DNA from: an uncultured Clostridium sp.
Lineage (GTDB): Bacteria; Bacillota_A; Clostridia; TANB77; CAG-508
Assembly: GCA_947244675.1 (NCBI GenBank)
Contig: CAMXLV010000075.1
Coordinates: 1 to 8,570 of the forward strand
Length of the DNA: 8,570 bases
Reading direction: 5' to 3'
The notes below the pieces were generated by a model that was given only the letters and a program-made list of their open reading frames with translations, had not been told where the DNA came from and searched no databases. Below are positions 1-6,356 of this stretch, one piece after another; positions within the stretch are counted from its first letter, which is position 1; the number at the start of each line of letters is the position of its first letter. Made by a program: the position numbers and the translations under genes.

Positions 1-159
1 TTAGTTTTTAAGAATTTTTTCACCTTTCAAAAAAACTGTCGGGTAATAAGACATTTTTATTTTTTTAGATTCTTTTCACAAAACAAAAGGATCATAATAA
101 ATGTAGAAGGTATTTGTTGTAAAGGTAAAATCTTTGATTTTTTCTATACAACAAAAGAA

Positions 160-196
160 GCTAGGTTGAAAATACCTAACCTAACTTTTCTCTTTC
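160..196. terminator. Possible weak terminator hairpin
   Basis: GCTAGGTT (160-167) faces AACCTAAC (178-185) with a 10-nt loop. An alternative register pairs TAGGT with ACCTA around a 7-nt loop. On the plus strand it is followed by TTTTCTCTTTC, and on the minus strand by TTCTTTT. It could end a transcript entering from the left edge. The U-tracts are interrupted, so the call is tentative. Apart from this and the dyad at 219-240, I see nothing in bases 1-285. Confidence 0.35.
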
Positions 197-218
197 TAAT
201 CCTTTTTCACTTCAATTT

Positions 219-240
219 CTATGTTTATACATAGTGCACT
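219..240. promoter_or_regulatory. Tandem palindromes upstream of the HTH gene
   Basis: CTATGT-TTAT-ACATAG (219-234) is a perfect 6+6 inverted repeat. The palindrome AGTGCACT (233-240) overlaps its end. A TATACT hexamer at 241-246 could be a -10 box, but no convincing -35 box lies 17 nt upstream. The position, about 55 nt before the start of a small XRE-type regulator, would suit an operator. Binding by that protein is inference only. Confidence 0.3.
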
Positions 241-295
241 TATACTGAGTTGTTGGGAAGCTTTTTTCATGTTACTATTTTCATGAGGTGAACTT

Positions 296-526
296 ATGGA
301 AGATTGGGGACAAGTTAATTTGAAATTAGATGCATTTTTAAAAAGCCATAATATTAGTCGTTCCAGTTTATCACGTAATGCACAAATTCATTATGGACAA
401 CTATTAAAATATTGTAGAAATGAAATGCAAAAAGTAGATTTGAATTTATTGGCTAGAATTTGTAAAACGATTCATTGCGAAATAGGAGATATTATAGAAT
501 ATACACCTCCTAAACAAAAGCAATAA
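296..526 (+). CDS. Small XRE/Cro-CI-type helix-turn-helix regulator
   Basis: This 76-residue protein is nearly all one Cro/CI-type HTH domain, probably a DNA-binding repressor or activator. Residues about 8-66 show the five-helix pattern: LDAFLKSHNISRSSLSRNA forms helices 1-2, GQLLKYCRNEMQKVDLNLLARIC follows, and GDIIEYTP is the usual closing segment. The helix-3 region (HYGQLLKYCRN) resembles the short YozG-like regulators of Bacillota. The start is supported by GAGGTG at 285-290, five bases before ATG. The product has no effector or dimerisation domain. The gene stands alone, tail to tail with the YkvI-like gene, with no clear terminator in the 58-nt gap. Overlapping palindromes at 219-240 may be its operator. 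The target genes cannot be inferred. Confidence 0.88.
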   Translation: MEDWGQVNLKLDAFLKSHNISRSSLSRNAQIHYGQLLKYCRNEMQKVDLNLLARICKTIHCEIGDIIEYTPPKQKQ

Positions 527-584
527 ATCGTCTTATTTTTTACCTCAAAGTAATTTTTGTCTTTTTGATAAATTTCTTTTTTAA

Positions 585-1604
585 TTACCACTTCCAACTC
601 AACTTTAAAATTTGAATTAACCCCAAATAGCCAAAAATTGGATACAAATTACTTACTAAATTAGAAAAACCTATTTTGGAAACTAATACAGAAGTTATGC
701 ACATTATTATCGCAATTTGTGTATAACTTTTTTTATTTGTCGTTACATTCTGTAAAAAACTAGTTCCTAAAGAAATAGCCGTTGTAAAAATAGATCCTAA
801 TATAATAAATCCATAAACATATTTTAATATTTTAAAACTGTTAGATACAACATAAACTGCTGGCATTTCTAAGTTTTGTATGTTTACATCTACTTTTACT
901 AATAATAAAAATACAATAACCGATAATAAAATCATTAACATCGTGCTAATACTTGCAATAGTCAAAATTTGCTTTTTATCTTTTAAATAATTCCTTAGTG
1001 TTAACAATACAGGTATTAATAAAATACTGTTATAGCTACTGTATAAGATACTACTTAAAAGAAAGCTACCTTCTTTGCTTTTGATGATATAATCTCCCAA
1101 ATTAAAAAAATGAATATCTTTTAAATTTAGAATTCCAATCATTGTTAAAAATCCAATAAGAATCGGTACTAACAACTCATTTGCTTTTACTACCCCTTTT
1201 ACACTTGTCATAAAAATAATATAGGTTACAATGACAAGCAAAGTACTTCCAATAAATCGATTTACAGCTAATTCTTGCTCAAAGTAAGCACCAAATCCAG
1301 CTATCATGATAAAAAAAGTAATTAGAATAAAACTATTAATGATAAAATTAATGATTACTTTTATTTTTTTACTTTTTGGTATTAACTTGTCTAAAAATTC
1401 TTTATAAGTAGTTATTTCATATTTTTTTGCCATCTTTAAAGTTTGATTAATCACCCATCCCATAATAACACTTGCCACAACAATTCCAATTAATCCTTCT
1501 ATTCCATAGGAAAAAAAGAACAGATACATCTCTTGCCCTGAGGCAAATCCTGCTCCTATCATCGTTCCTATAATTACAAATACTATTTTTAAACTATTAC
1601 GCAT
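585..1604 (-). CDS. ykvI: YkvI-family membrane protein, putative LeuT-fold transporter
   Basis: This 339-residue polytopic membrane protein has about ten hydrophobic segments. The N-terminus carries GTMIGAGFASGQE at residues 13-25. That matches the opening helix of the YkvI family (COG3949) of uncharacterised Bacillota transporters, related in fold to amino-acid/cation symporters. The Gly-rich break in the first helix is the expected substrate and ion site of that fold. The substrate is unknown. The length fits the family and the start agrees with its usual N-terminus. The only Shine-Dalgarno candidate is GGGG (1612-1615), seven bases before ATG, and it lies inside the 3' arm of the terminator hairpin that closes the upstream ABC operon. 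Expression may therefore depend on whether that hairpin forms. No separate promoter was seen in the 48-nt gap. Confidence 0.88.
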   Translation of the reverse strand: MRNSLKIVFVIIGTMIGAGFASGQEMYLFFFSYGIEGLIGIVVASVIMGWVINQTLKMAKKYEITTYKEFLDKLIPKSKKIKVIINFIINSFILITFFIMIAGFGAYFEQELAVNRFIGSTLLVIVTYIIFMTSVKGVVKANELLVPILIGFLTMIGILNLKDIHFFNLGDYIIKSKEGSFLLSSILYSSYNSILLIPVLLTLRNYLKDKKQILTIASISTMLMILLSVIVFLLLVKVDVNIQNLEMPAVYVVSNSFKILKYVYGFIILGSIFTTAISLGTSFLQNVTTNKKSYTQIAIIMCITSVLVSKIGFSNLVSNLYPIFGYLGLIQILKLSWKW

Positions 1605-1632
1605 AAAAAAACCCCATACTATTTTATGAGGT
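1605..1632 (-). terminator. Terminator of the ABC operon, abutting the next start codon
   Basis: Read on the minus strand, ACCTCATA (1632-1625) pairs with TATGGGGT (1618-1611). This gives 8 bp with one G-U pair around a 6-nt loop, followed by a run of T to 1605. The ATG of the YkvI-like gene follows directly at 1604. The plus strand also has a T-run after the stem (1634-1638), so it may work both ways. Confidence 0.75.
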
Positions 1633-1652
1633 CTTTTTATAATTTATTCCAC

Positions 1653-2018
1653 TTATTTCTTTCTTCTTCTTATTTGCCAAACTACAATTCCTAAAATAAT
1701 AATGGCAATTGGTACAGCAAATATAATGATTCTTATAATAGTATCTTGTTGCTCTGTTGCTGTGTAAGTTACTGTTCCTGTACTTTTTCTAGCTGTAATA
1801 TCTTGCTCTCGATCAACTAGATATGCAATAGAATTTAGTACTACATCTTTGTTATAAGTTGCAAGTTGAATTGCTGCATATTGTGAATTTTGGCTCAACG
1901 GATAGTCTGAGATAAAGTAGTTTTCTCCATAAATAATTAGTTTAGATGTAATGGCAGTTTGGTTATTTTCTTCATTTGCTTCTTGGATCGTTTTTTCTAG
2001 TTCTGCTCCGAACAACAA
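1653..2018 (-). CDS. gldG: C-terminal fragment of the GldG-like ABC auxiliary protein
   Basis: This frame encodes the missing C-terminus of the GldG-like protein that starts at 3150. Homologous sequence begins at GAELEKTIQ (about 2009). It then runs through a membrane-proximal region (YGENYFISDYPLSQ, LNSIAYLVDREQDI), which resembles the end of the ABC_transp_aux region. It ends in one transmembrane helix (IIRIIIFAVPIAIIILGIVVWQI) and a basic RRRKK tail, the usual inside anchor. The apparent start at 2018 is TTG with no Shine-Dalgarno site, and the segment before GAEL belongs to the other frame. I therefore think this is not an independent gene. It is the second part of one 498-residue protein separated by a +1 frameshift. 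The pieces overlap at 1972-2018. Confidence 0.7.
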   Translation of the reverse strand: MLFGAELEKTIQEANEENNQTAITSKLIIYGENYFISDYPLSQNSQYAAIQLATYNKDVVLNSIAYLVDREQDITARKSTGTVTYTATEQQDTIIRIIIFAVPIAIIILGIVVWQIRRRKK

Positions 2019-3150
2019 AGGTTCCTTTTTCTTCCTCTTCTGTTGGACTATCTGATTGGATAGTAAAATTGGTTCTAAAATAAGATCCTTTGCTTGCTAA
2101 TAATAAGTCTGTTTCTTCTACTTTTGCTTCTTCTAATTTATCGGTATCTATGTTTATTTTGGTACTGTTAATGAATATCATTCCTGTTGTGTTGTATAAG
2201 TCTTTAGTAACTTTTGTATTTTGTACTTCTGGTATGATTAAATCTGGTGAATTGCTTACCATCTTGCTAGTATCTGTTTCTCTTATAATTCCTACTTCAA
2301 ATGGTTTTACAGCATAAGTTTCTAATATTTTATTAACGTTTTTCATTTCTACTTGGTTGGTAATTGCAGAATTTAGCCATAAAATATTACCACCTTTTTG
2401 GATGTAATCTAAAATAGCTGTGGTTGCCATATCATCAAAGTCTCTACTTGGACTGGTGATAACAAGAGTATTGCAATCATCTGGTATTTTTCCTGTTGTT
2501 AGGATGTTTAAGCTGGCTATTTCATTAATTTCATTCGCTAAATACATATTTAGGTAGTTCATATTTTGGCTTAAAATAAATTCACTATATCCTGTTAGGA
2601 AATATACTTTTGGTATGGTATCACTTGTTACTGATAAGATACTTTGTGTTAGTTTTTCTTCTGCAATGCTAATGGTTTCATAGGTTGCTGTATCATATGT
2701 TACTAAATCATTCGCAGATAGTACTTTTGATTTTTCTCCACATTCTATAATAATTCCTTGTGTTCCACTTTGTATGCCATATTTGCTAGCTAAGTCTGGT
2801 CTGTTGTTTATATCTACTGCTTCCACTATGATTTTTTCATTCGCTTTTTTGTATTGTTTGGCTAAGTCTACAGTAGAATTGTCATCTGTATAACCAATAA
2901 AATAGATTTTTACTTCTTTTGAAATGTCTTTTACTTTGTTTTTGCTTTCTTCTGTTAGGGTGTATAGTTTTTCTTGGGTAAAGTCTAATGGTGCTAATTC
3001 TAGTTTTTGCATGATTAAATTGATCGCTATGAAACAAGCAATGATAATGGCTACTAGAAGACAAGTTAATCCTCCACTAATTAACCATTTCTTTTTAATG
3101 ATTTCTATGAATTTGTTTGGCTTTTTATCTTGTTTTTTCTTTTCTTTCAC
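1972..3150 (-). CDS. gldG: GldG-like ABC transporter auxiliary (substrate-domain) protein, frameshifted at its 3' end
   Basis: This is the extracytoplasmic partner of a GldA/GldF-type ABC exporter, matching the ABC_transp_aux type. A basic cytoplasmic N-terminus (MKEKKKQDKKPNKF) precedes one transmembrane helix at about residues 24-48. The outer domain has family-like segments: FTQEKLYTLTEESKNKVKDI, VKIYFIGY, LTGYSEF and GGNILWLNSA. The last 13 residues after GTFVV (RSRTRKNDPRSK) are out of frame. The true continuation, GAELEKT, is in the +1 frame, so the intact protein would have 498 residues and a second transmembrane helix. The start is GTG at 3150, with AGGAGGG at 3161-3167. The upstream permease gene stops inside this Shine-Dalgarno site, so translation is probably coupled. 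The role in this lineage is unknown. In Bacteroidota the homologue takes part in gliding and secretion. Confidence 0.8.
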   Translation of the reverse strand: MKEKKKQDKKPNKFIEIIKKKWLISGGLTCLLVAIIIACFIAINLIMQKLELAPLDFTQEKLYTLTEESKNKVKDISKEVKIYFIGYTDDNSTVDLAKQYKKANEKIIVEAVDINNRPDLASKYGIQSGTQGIIIECGEKSKVLSANDLVTYDTATYETISIAEEKLTQSILSVTSDTIPKVYFLTGYSEFILSQNMNYLNMYLANEINEIASLNILTTGKIPDDCNTLVITSPSRDFDDMATTAILDYIQKGGNILWLNSAITNQVEMKNVNKILETYAVKPFEVGIIRETDTSKMVSNSPDLIIPEVQNTKVTKDLYNTTGMIFINSTKINIDTDKLEEAKVEETDLLLASKGSYFRTNFTIQSDSPTEEEEKGTFVVRSRTRKNDPRSK

Positions 3151-3165
3151 GTCTTTTTCTCCCTC

Positions 3166-3846
3166 CTATCTTACAGTTTTTCTTCTTTGCATAAAAATAA
3201 TGGTAAGTACTAAACACATAATGGTAAATGCTATAAATGTTACCGTATCTGCTATATCAATTTGTCCACTTGGAAATTTAGAGAACATATTGATTAAAGA
3301 AAAATTGGTAAATATGCTACTAAATTGTGGTAAAAACCATGTTAATATGAAAAATCCTATGGTGATAACTCCTGCTATGATTTGGTTTTCTGTTATGCTA
3401 GAAGCTAAGATTCCAAATGCTATATAGCTAATGGCTAATAGTAAAAATCCAAATAGTGTAACAAGGGCTGTTGTAATATGTGGTGTTCCAAAAAAACATA
3501 AGATGGCAAAATATAAGAATGTACATAATAAGGTGATTACAACAATTAGAGTTGCTGCTATGAATTTTCCAATTACGATTTTGGTAATACTAATTGGAGA
3601 AGTAAGTAATAATTGCTCTGTTCCTGTTTTTCTTTCTTCTGCTAAGGTTCTCATTGTAAGAATTGGAATGATAAAGGTTAGTATGGTTGCCCCTGAGTAA
3701 AAAATGTATTCAAAATTTGTGCTTTGGTAGTTAAATACATCTATATAAAAAAAGATGCTAAACATAATTAGAAATAATCCTATAAATACATATCCTATTG
3801 GTGCATAAAAATAAGATTTGAATTCTTTTTTTATAATTGCTAACAT
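3166..3846 (-). CDS. gldF: GldF-like ABC-2 type permease
   Basis: This is the membrane subunit of the ABC exporter, 226 residues with six predicted helices. The N-terminal KKEFKSYFYAPIGYVF and the cytoplasmic loop MRTLAEERKTGTEQLLLTSP (about 66-85) are typical of GldF/ABC-2 permeases. That loop contacts the ATPase. It is followed by ISITKIVIGKF and helices to the basic QRRKTVR tail. The length is close to that of other GldF-like proteins. ATG at 3846 overlaps the stop of the ATPase gene by seven bases, and its Shine-Dalgarno site (GGAGGA, near 3855-3860) lies inside the ATPase coding region, so the two are translationally coupled. It would form a dimeric pore with two copies of the ATPase and the GldG-like subunit. 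The substrate cannot be told from sequence. Confidence 0.92.
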   Translation of the reverse strand: MLAIIKKEFKSYFYAPIGYVFIGLFLIMFSIFFYIDVFNYQSTNFEYIFYSGATILTFIIPILTMRTLAEERKTGTEQLLLTSPISITKIVIGKFIAATLIVVITLLCTFLYFAILCFFGTPHITTALVTLFGFLLLAISYIAFGILASSITENQIIAGVITIGFFILTWFLPQFSSIFTNFSLINMFSKFPSGQIDIADTVTFIAFTIMCLVLTIIFMQRRKTVR

Positions 3847-4787
3847 GATTCTTTTCCTCCTTCTATTAGTTTCATGAAGGCATCTTCTAAAGTGGTATCT
3901 GCCTTTTTCATTTCAAATATGGTGATGTTTTCTTTAGCACATTCAGAGAATATGGTTTTTCTTAAGTCTACTTCTCCTTTGGCTTCTATGATGTACTGCT
4001 TGGTTCCATCTTCGTTTTCTTCTACTAATTCTATTTTTTGAATGTCTTTTACTTTTTCTTGAATGTTTTTCATTTTATTTTCGTTATCTTCTACCATAAC
4101 ATAGATACTGTTGTTGTTGGTTACTTTGCTTTCTAATTTTTCTGGTGTATCAATGGCAACAATTTTTCCCTTGTTGATAATGATTACTTTATTACATATT
4201 TGACTAACTTCTGATAATATGTGAGAACTTAAGATAACGGTATGGGTTTTTCCCAATTCTTTGATTAAGGTTCTTATTTCTGTGATTTGCTTTGGATCTA
4301 ATCCGACAGTTGGTTCATCTAAAATTAATATTTTTGGTTCTCCTACTAAAGCCCCTGCCATACTAACTCTTTGTTTATATCCTCTTGATAAGTTTTTGAC
4401 TAATTTTTTTTCAACTTCTTTTAGCCCTGTTTGCTCGATTATTTTCTCTACTTTCTCTTTTTTACTTTTTTTGTCTACTTGCTTGATTTCTGCCATATAA
4501 GTTACAAATTCTTTGACGGTTAAGTCTGTATATAATGGCACTCCCTCTGGCATGTATCCAATTGCTCTTTTGGCTTTTTTAGGCTTTTTTAACATATCAT
4601 AACCATCTACAATAATTTTTCCTTCTGTTTGTTCTATAAATCCTGTTATCATGTTCATTGTAGTGCTTTTTCCCGCTCCATTTGGTCCTAATAGTCCTAC
4701 AATTTCTCCTTCTTGAATGGTAAAACTAATATTGTCGACTGCCGTAAATTTTCCATACTTTTTTGTAACATTTTTTATTTCTATCAC
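3840..4787 (-). CDS. gldA: GldA-like ABC transporter ATP-binding protein
   Basis: This is the ATPase subunit that powers the neighbouring permease, 315 residues from the chosen start. Walker A is GPNGAGKST (34-42), the signature is LSRGYKQR (133-140), Walker B with the catalytic Glu is ILILDEP (153-159), the D-loop is GLD (162-164) and the switch His is H189 (SSH). The Q-loop position reads YMPEG with Glu81 in place of Gln, as is common in GldA/CcmA-like exporters. Residues after about 215 form the C-terminal extension usual for this group, ending in the TTLEDAFMKL motif. GTG at 4787 is preferred because AAAGGAGG lies seven bases upstream and the protein then opens with the standard MIEIKNVTKKYG. 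An in-frame ATG at 4820 lies before that Shine-Dalgarno site. It is the first gene of the operon, with a promoter at 4833-4861. Confidence 0.94.
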   Translation of the reverse strand: MIEIKNVTKKYGKFTAVDNISFTIQEGEIVGLLGPNGAGKSTTMNMITGFIEQTEGKIIVDGYDMLKKPKKAKRAIGYMPEGVPLYTDLTVKEFVTYMAEIKQVDKKSKKEKVEKIIEQTGLKEVEKKLVKNLSRGYKQRVSMAGALVGEPKILILDEPTVGLDPKQITEIRTLIKELGKTHTVILSSHILSEVSQICNKVIIINKGKIVAIDTPEKLESKVTNNNSIYVMVEDNENKMKNIQEKVKDIQKIELVEENEDGTKQYIIEAKGEVDLRKTIFSECAKENITIFEMKKADTTLEDAFMKLIEGGKESC

Positions 4788-4832
4788 AAAAAATTCCTCC
4801 TTTATTTTTCTTAAACTCATTTAATCCCTAAT

Positions 4833-4861
4833 ATGTTATCATTTTATTATTTTAATGTAAA
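4833..4861 (-). promoter_or_regulatory. Promoter of the gldAFG-like operon
   Basis: On the minus strand, TTTACA (4861-4856) and TAACAT (4838-4833) are separated by exactly 17 bases. They lie 46 bases upstream of the GTG start of the ATPase gene. An alternative pair, TTGTGA with TAATAA, overlaps it. Match to consensus is moderate. Confidence 0.5.
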
Positions 4862-4863
4862 GT

Positions 4864-4881
4864 ATTTCACAAAAATTTCAC
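4864..4881. repeat. Direct repeat ATTTCAC, 11-bp period
   Basis: ATTTCAC occurs at 4864-4870 and 4875-4881, one helical turn apart. It lies directly upstream of the -35 box of the ABC operon, in the divergent gap shared with the Gdt1-like gene. This is the geometry of a regulator site bound on one DNA face. The repeats are short and AT-rich, so chance is not excluded. Confidence 0.35.
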
Positions 4882-4950
4882 ATTGTGTTACTATGGATAG
4901 TTCTTTTTGTCTATTTTTTAACATATTTATGTGGTAGGAGTGTGACGATT

Positions 4951-5577
4951 ATGTTTTTTCTATATCCTTTTTTGATTACTTTTGCTCTTGTATTTTTTTC
5001 TGAGCTTGGTGATAAAACACAACTTTTAGTTTTGTCTTTTGCTACGAAAAATAAAACTAAGAATATTTTATTAGGAGTTGCACTTGGTACTTTTTTTAGC
5101 CATGGCTTTGCTATTTTATTCGGAAGCCAAGTTGCTTGTTTTTCCAATGAACATTTTCAGTTTTATTTGAAGTTTTTTAGTTATGCTTCTTTTTTGTTAT
5201 TTGGCATAATTGGATTTTTACCTAAAAAAGCAAAATCGGATGAAAAAAATTCAGAACATTTCTGTAAGTTCTCTTTTTTAAAAAGTATTTCCTTTTTGCA
5301 TTTGCATTCTATTTTTTTGGTTGCTTTTTGTATTTTAGTTGGCGAATTGGGAGATAAAACTTTTTTAGCTTCTTTGGGACTTGGTTTTTCTTATCCTAAT
5401 GCTAAATTACCTTTGATTTTAGGATCTATTGCTGGTATGGTAACAAGTAATCTTATTGCTATTGTTTGTGGCAAACTGATGGAAAATCACTTAAAGGAAA
5501 GTTTTATTGATCTTTTGTCTAATTTTATTTTTCTTGTATTTGGTTTGCTTGGCTTTGCTCACCTTTTTTGGGCATGA
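4951..5577 (+). CDS. Gdt1/TMEM165 (UPF0016) family cation transporter, probably Mn2+ exporter
   Basis: This 208-residue membrane protein has two homologous halves, each with the family signature E-x-G-D-K-[TS]: ELGDKT at 18-23 and ELGDKT at 132-137. These acidic motifs form the cation path in the GDT1/TMEM165 family, whose bacterial members export Mn2+ and whose eukaryotic members move Ca2+/Mn2+. Six to seven helices are predicted. A hydrophilic linker (PKKAKSDEKNSEHFCKF, about 91-107) joins the halves. ATG at 4951 is chosen because TAGGAG (4935-4940) lies ten bases before it and the first helix then begins at once. A longer in-frame start at 4885 would place the Shine-Dalgarno site inside the gene. 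The gene is divergent from the ABC operon. I saw no yybP-ykoY-type manganese riboswitch in the short upstream gap and no clear terminator after it. Confidence 0.93.
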   Translation: MFFLYPFLITFALVFFSELGDKTQLLVLSFATKNKTKNILLGVALGTFFSHGFAILFGSQVACFSNEHFQFYLKFFSYASFLLFGIIGFLPKKAKSDEKNSEHFCKFSFLKSISFLHLHSIFLVAFCILVGELGDKTFLASLGLGFSYPNAKLPLILGSIAGMVTSNLIAIVCGKLMENHLKESFIDLLSNFIFLVFGLLGFAHLFWA

Positions 5578-5621
5578 TTTATATTTTTTATGTTTTGCCT
5601 TTGTATATTATTTTTTGTTTG

Positions 5622-5667
5622 GACATTTTCTCAAATGATTTATTAAGACATTATCACAAATGAATTA
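5622..5667. repeat. Two degenerate 21-bp tandem repeats, 25-bp period
   Basis: GACATTTTCTCAAATGATTTA (5622-5642) and the segment at 5647-5667 share 18 of 21 bases, with three T/A differences. A weaker third start, GACCATTTTAC, follows at 5668. Spaced terminal repeats of this look occur at ends of some insertion sequences, such as IS21-type elements, but no transposase is present. Confidence 0.45.
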
Positions 5668-5697
5668 GACCATTTTACTTTTTTTGCTTAAATTTCC

Positions 5698-5726
5698 TTG
5701 ACAGCTTACTTTTTTTGTGCTATTAT
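5698..5726 (+). promoter_or_regulatory. Promoter of tRNA-Arg
   Basis: TTGACA (5698-5703) is a perfect -35 box. A 17-base spacer leads to TATTAT (5721-5726). Transcription would start near 5733, about 14 bases before the mature tRNA 5' end. The 12-mer TTACTTTTTTTG occurs at 5675-5686 and again in the spacer at 5706-5717. Confidence 0.85.
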
Positions 5727-5746
5727 TATTATTGTTATTTACAAAT

Positions 5747-5813
<67 letters not shown>

Positions 5814-5823
<10 letters not shown>

Positions 5824-5841
5824 GAATATTCTTATCCGAAC
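5814..5841 (+). repeat. attL-like copy: tRNA 3' end plus flank
   Basis: The last 10 bases of the tRNA gene (TGGCTCACCA) and 18 downstream bases recur in the same orientation at 6652-6679, with 24 of 28 identical. Similarity ends inside the acceptor stem, as expected for a tRNA-gene attachment core. Just downstream, TTCTTATC (5829-5836) and GATAAGAA (5846-5853) form an extra 8-bp hairpin. Confidence 0.5.
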
Positions 5842-5860
5842 CCAAGATAAGAAAAACATT

Positions 5861-5900
5861 AGAGTAATATCAGTTAAATTGATATTACTCTTTTATTTTA
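5861..5900 (+). terminator. Terminator after tRNA-Arg
   Basis: AGAGTAATATCA (5861-5872) pairs perfectly with TGATATTACTCT (5880-5891) around a 7-nt loop. This gives 12 bp followed by TTTTATTTT. It is a strong intrinsic terminator. It sits only a few bases before the Shine-Dalgarno site of the amidohydrolase remnant. Confidence 0.88.
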
Positions 5901-5925
5901 AGAATTCCTTTAAAGGAGATAACGT

Positions 5926-6223
5926 ATGGATAAAATTGAAATATGGAATGCTGGTAAAAATAAAATACCTATAATTGTCTCTATGCCACATAGTGGAACA
6001 CATATACCACAAACTATGAAAGATTATTAATAATGTTAATAGATATGTAATTGCCCCCAATAGAGAAATAACTGATAGTATTAACACTTCTTATGTAGAT
6101 AACTATGTTTACACAAAAACCACTTTTAATAATCCTATGTATAATACAGATTTAGAAGACGAAGAAATGAAATTAAAATATTTTTTTGAAAAAATAATAC
6201 ATACTATAGAAGAAAATTTCTAA
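5926..6223 (+). pseudogene. Decayed N-formylglutamate amidohydrolase remnant
   Basis: A good Shine-Dalgarno site (AAAGGAGA, 5912-5919) and ATG open a frame of only 34 codons, stopping at 6030. Its residues 15-32, including IIVSMPHSGTHIP, match the N-terminal VPHSG motif of the N-formylglutamate amidohydrolase (HutG-type) family, which releases glutamate and formate. The +1 frame from about 6029 to TAA at 6221-6223 continues with NRYVIAPNRE, then YTKTTFNNPMYNTDLEDEE and YFFEKIIHTIEENF. These look like the family's SRYVIDLNR and TKTTF-x-PxY regions. About 30 residues between PHSG and NRYV and the whole C-terminal part are missing (family length about 250). An internal deletion, a frameshift and a 3' truncation make it non-functional. 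The antitoxin promoter begins six bases after its last codon. The family call rests on motif memory. Confidence 0.6.
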
Positions 6224-6228
6224 AATCA

Positions 6229-6257
6229 TTGACTTTCTTTAAAAATTTGCGTATAAT
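6229..6257 (+). promoter_or_regulatory. Promoter of the antisense RNA
   Basis: TTGACT (6229-6234), a 17-base spacer and a perfect TATAAT (6252-6257). Predicted start is A6264, giving an RNA that begins AGAAGATGA. The peptide promoter on the other strand has the same hexamers, spacing and predicted first nine bases. Confidence 0.85.
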
Positions 6258-6293
6258 AATTATAGAAGATGAATGACCACAGAAATGTGGCGT

Positions 6294-6325
6294 GTCAATA
6301 AAAACTTGTTCAAATAGAATACATC
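6294..6325 (+). repeat. Direct repeat copy 1 (in antisense RNA)
   Basis: GTCAA, then the exact 15-mer AAACTTGTTCAAATA at 6302-6316, then ATACATC at 6319-6325. All three blocks recur in the same order at 6454-6486. Small spacer differences would leave two short bulges in the RNA duplex. Confidence 0.85.
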
Positions 6326-6356
6326 TCTATTGACCAGACAGAGATGTGTTTTTTTT
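6318..6356. terminator. Shared terminator of convergent RNAs
   Basis: ACATCTCT (6321-6328) pairs with AGAGATGT (6340-6347) around an 11-nt loop. Three more pairs below, one of them G-U, and an uninterrupted T-run to 6356 follow on the plus strand. On the minus strand the stem is followed only by ATTCTATTTG, so termination of the peptide mRNA there is likely weaker. The peptide's last codons and stop lie within this hairpin. Confidence 0.85.

Noticed and set aside
1..177. Minus-strand coding segment at the left edge (ends ...FLKGEKILKN)
   Set aside because: The frame is interrupted by a stop at about 76-78 and another near 196-198. There is no ribosome site, so there is not enough to call a gene.
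2924..3427. 167-codon open frame on the plus strand
   Set aside because: It lies opposite the GldG- and GldF-like genes, has low-complexity hydrophobic content and no ribosome site. The same applies to plus-strand frames at 2090-2317, 3431-3700, 4261-4500, 7472-7675 and 7933-8358.
4788..4820. ATG at 4820 as the start of the ABC ATPase
   Set aside because: The strong AAAGGAGG lies after it and seven bases before GTG 4787. The GTG start gives the standard MIEIKNVTKKYG opening, while the extra residues include translated Shine-Dalgarno sequence.
4885..4950. N-terminal extension of the Gdt1-like protein from 4885
   Set aside because: The only Shine-Dalgarno site (4935-4940) fits ATG 4951, and the extension adds a hydrophobic leader not expected in the family.
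4882..4950. Manganese (yybP-ykoY) riboswitch before the Gdt1-like gene
   Set aside because: The gap is short, and I see neither the conserved internal loops nor a following terminator.
5893..6087. 64-codon minus-strand frame opposite the amidohydrolase remnant
   Set aside because: The plus strand here has a Shine-Dalgarno site and family motifs. The minus frame has neither and crosses the tRNA terminator region.
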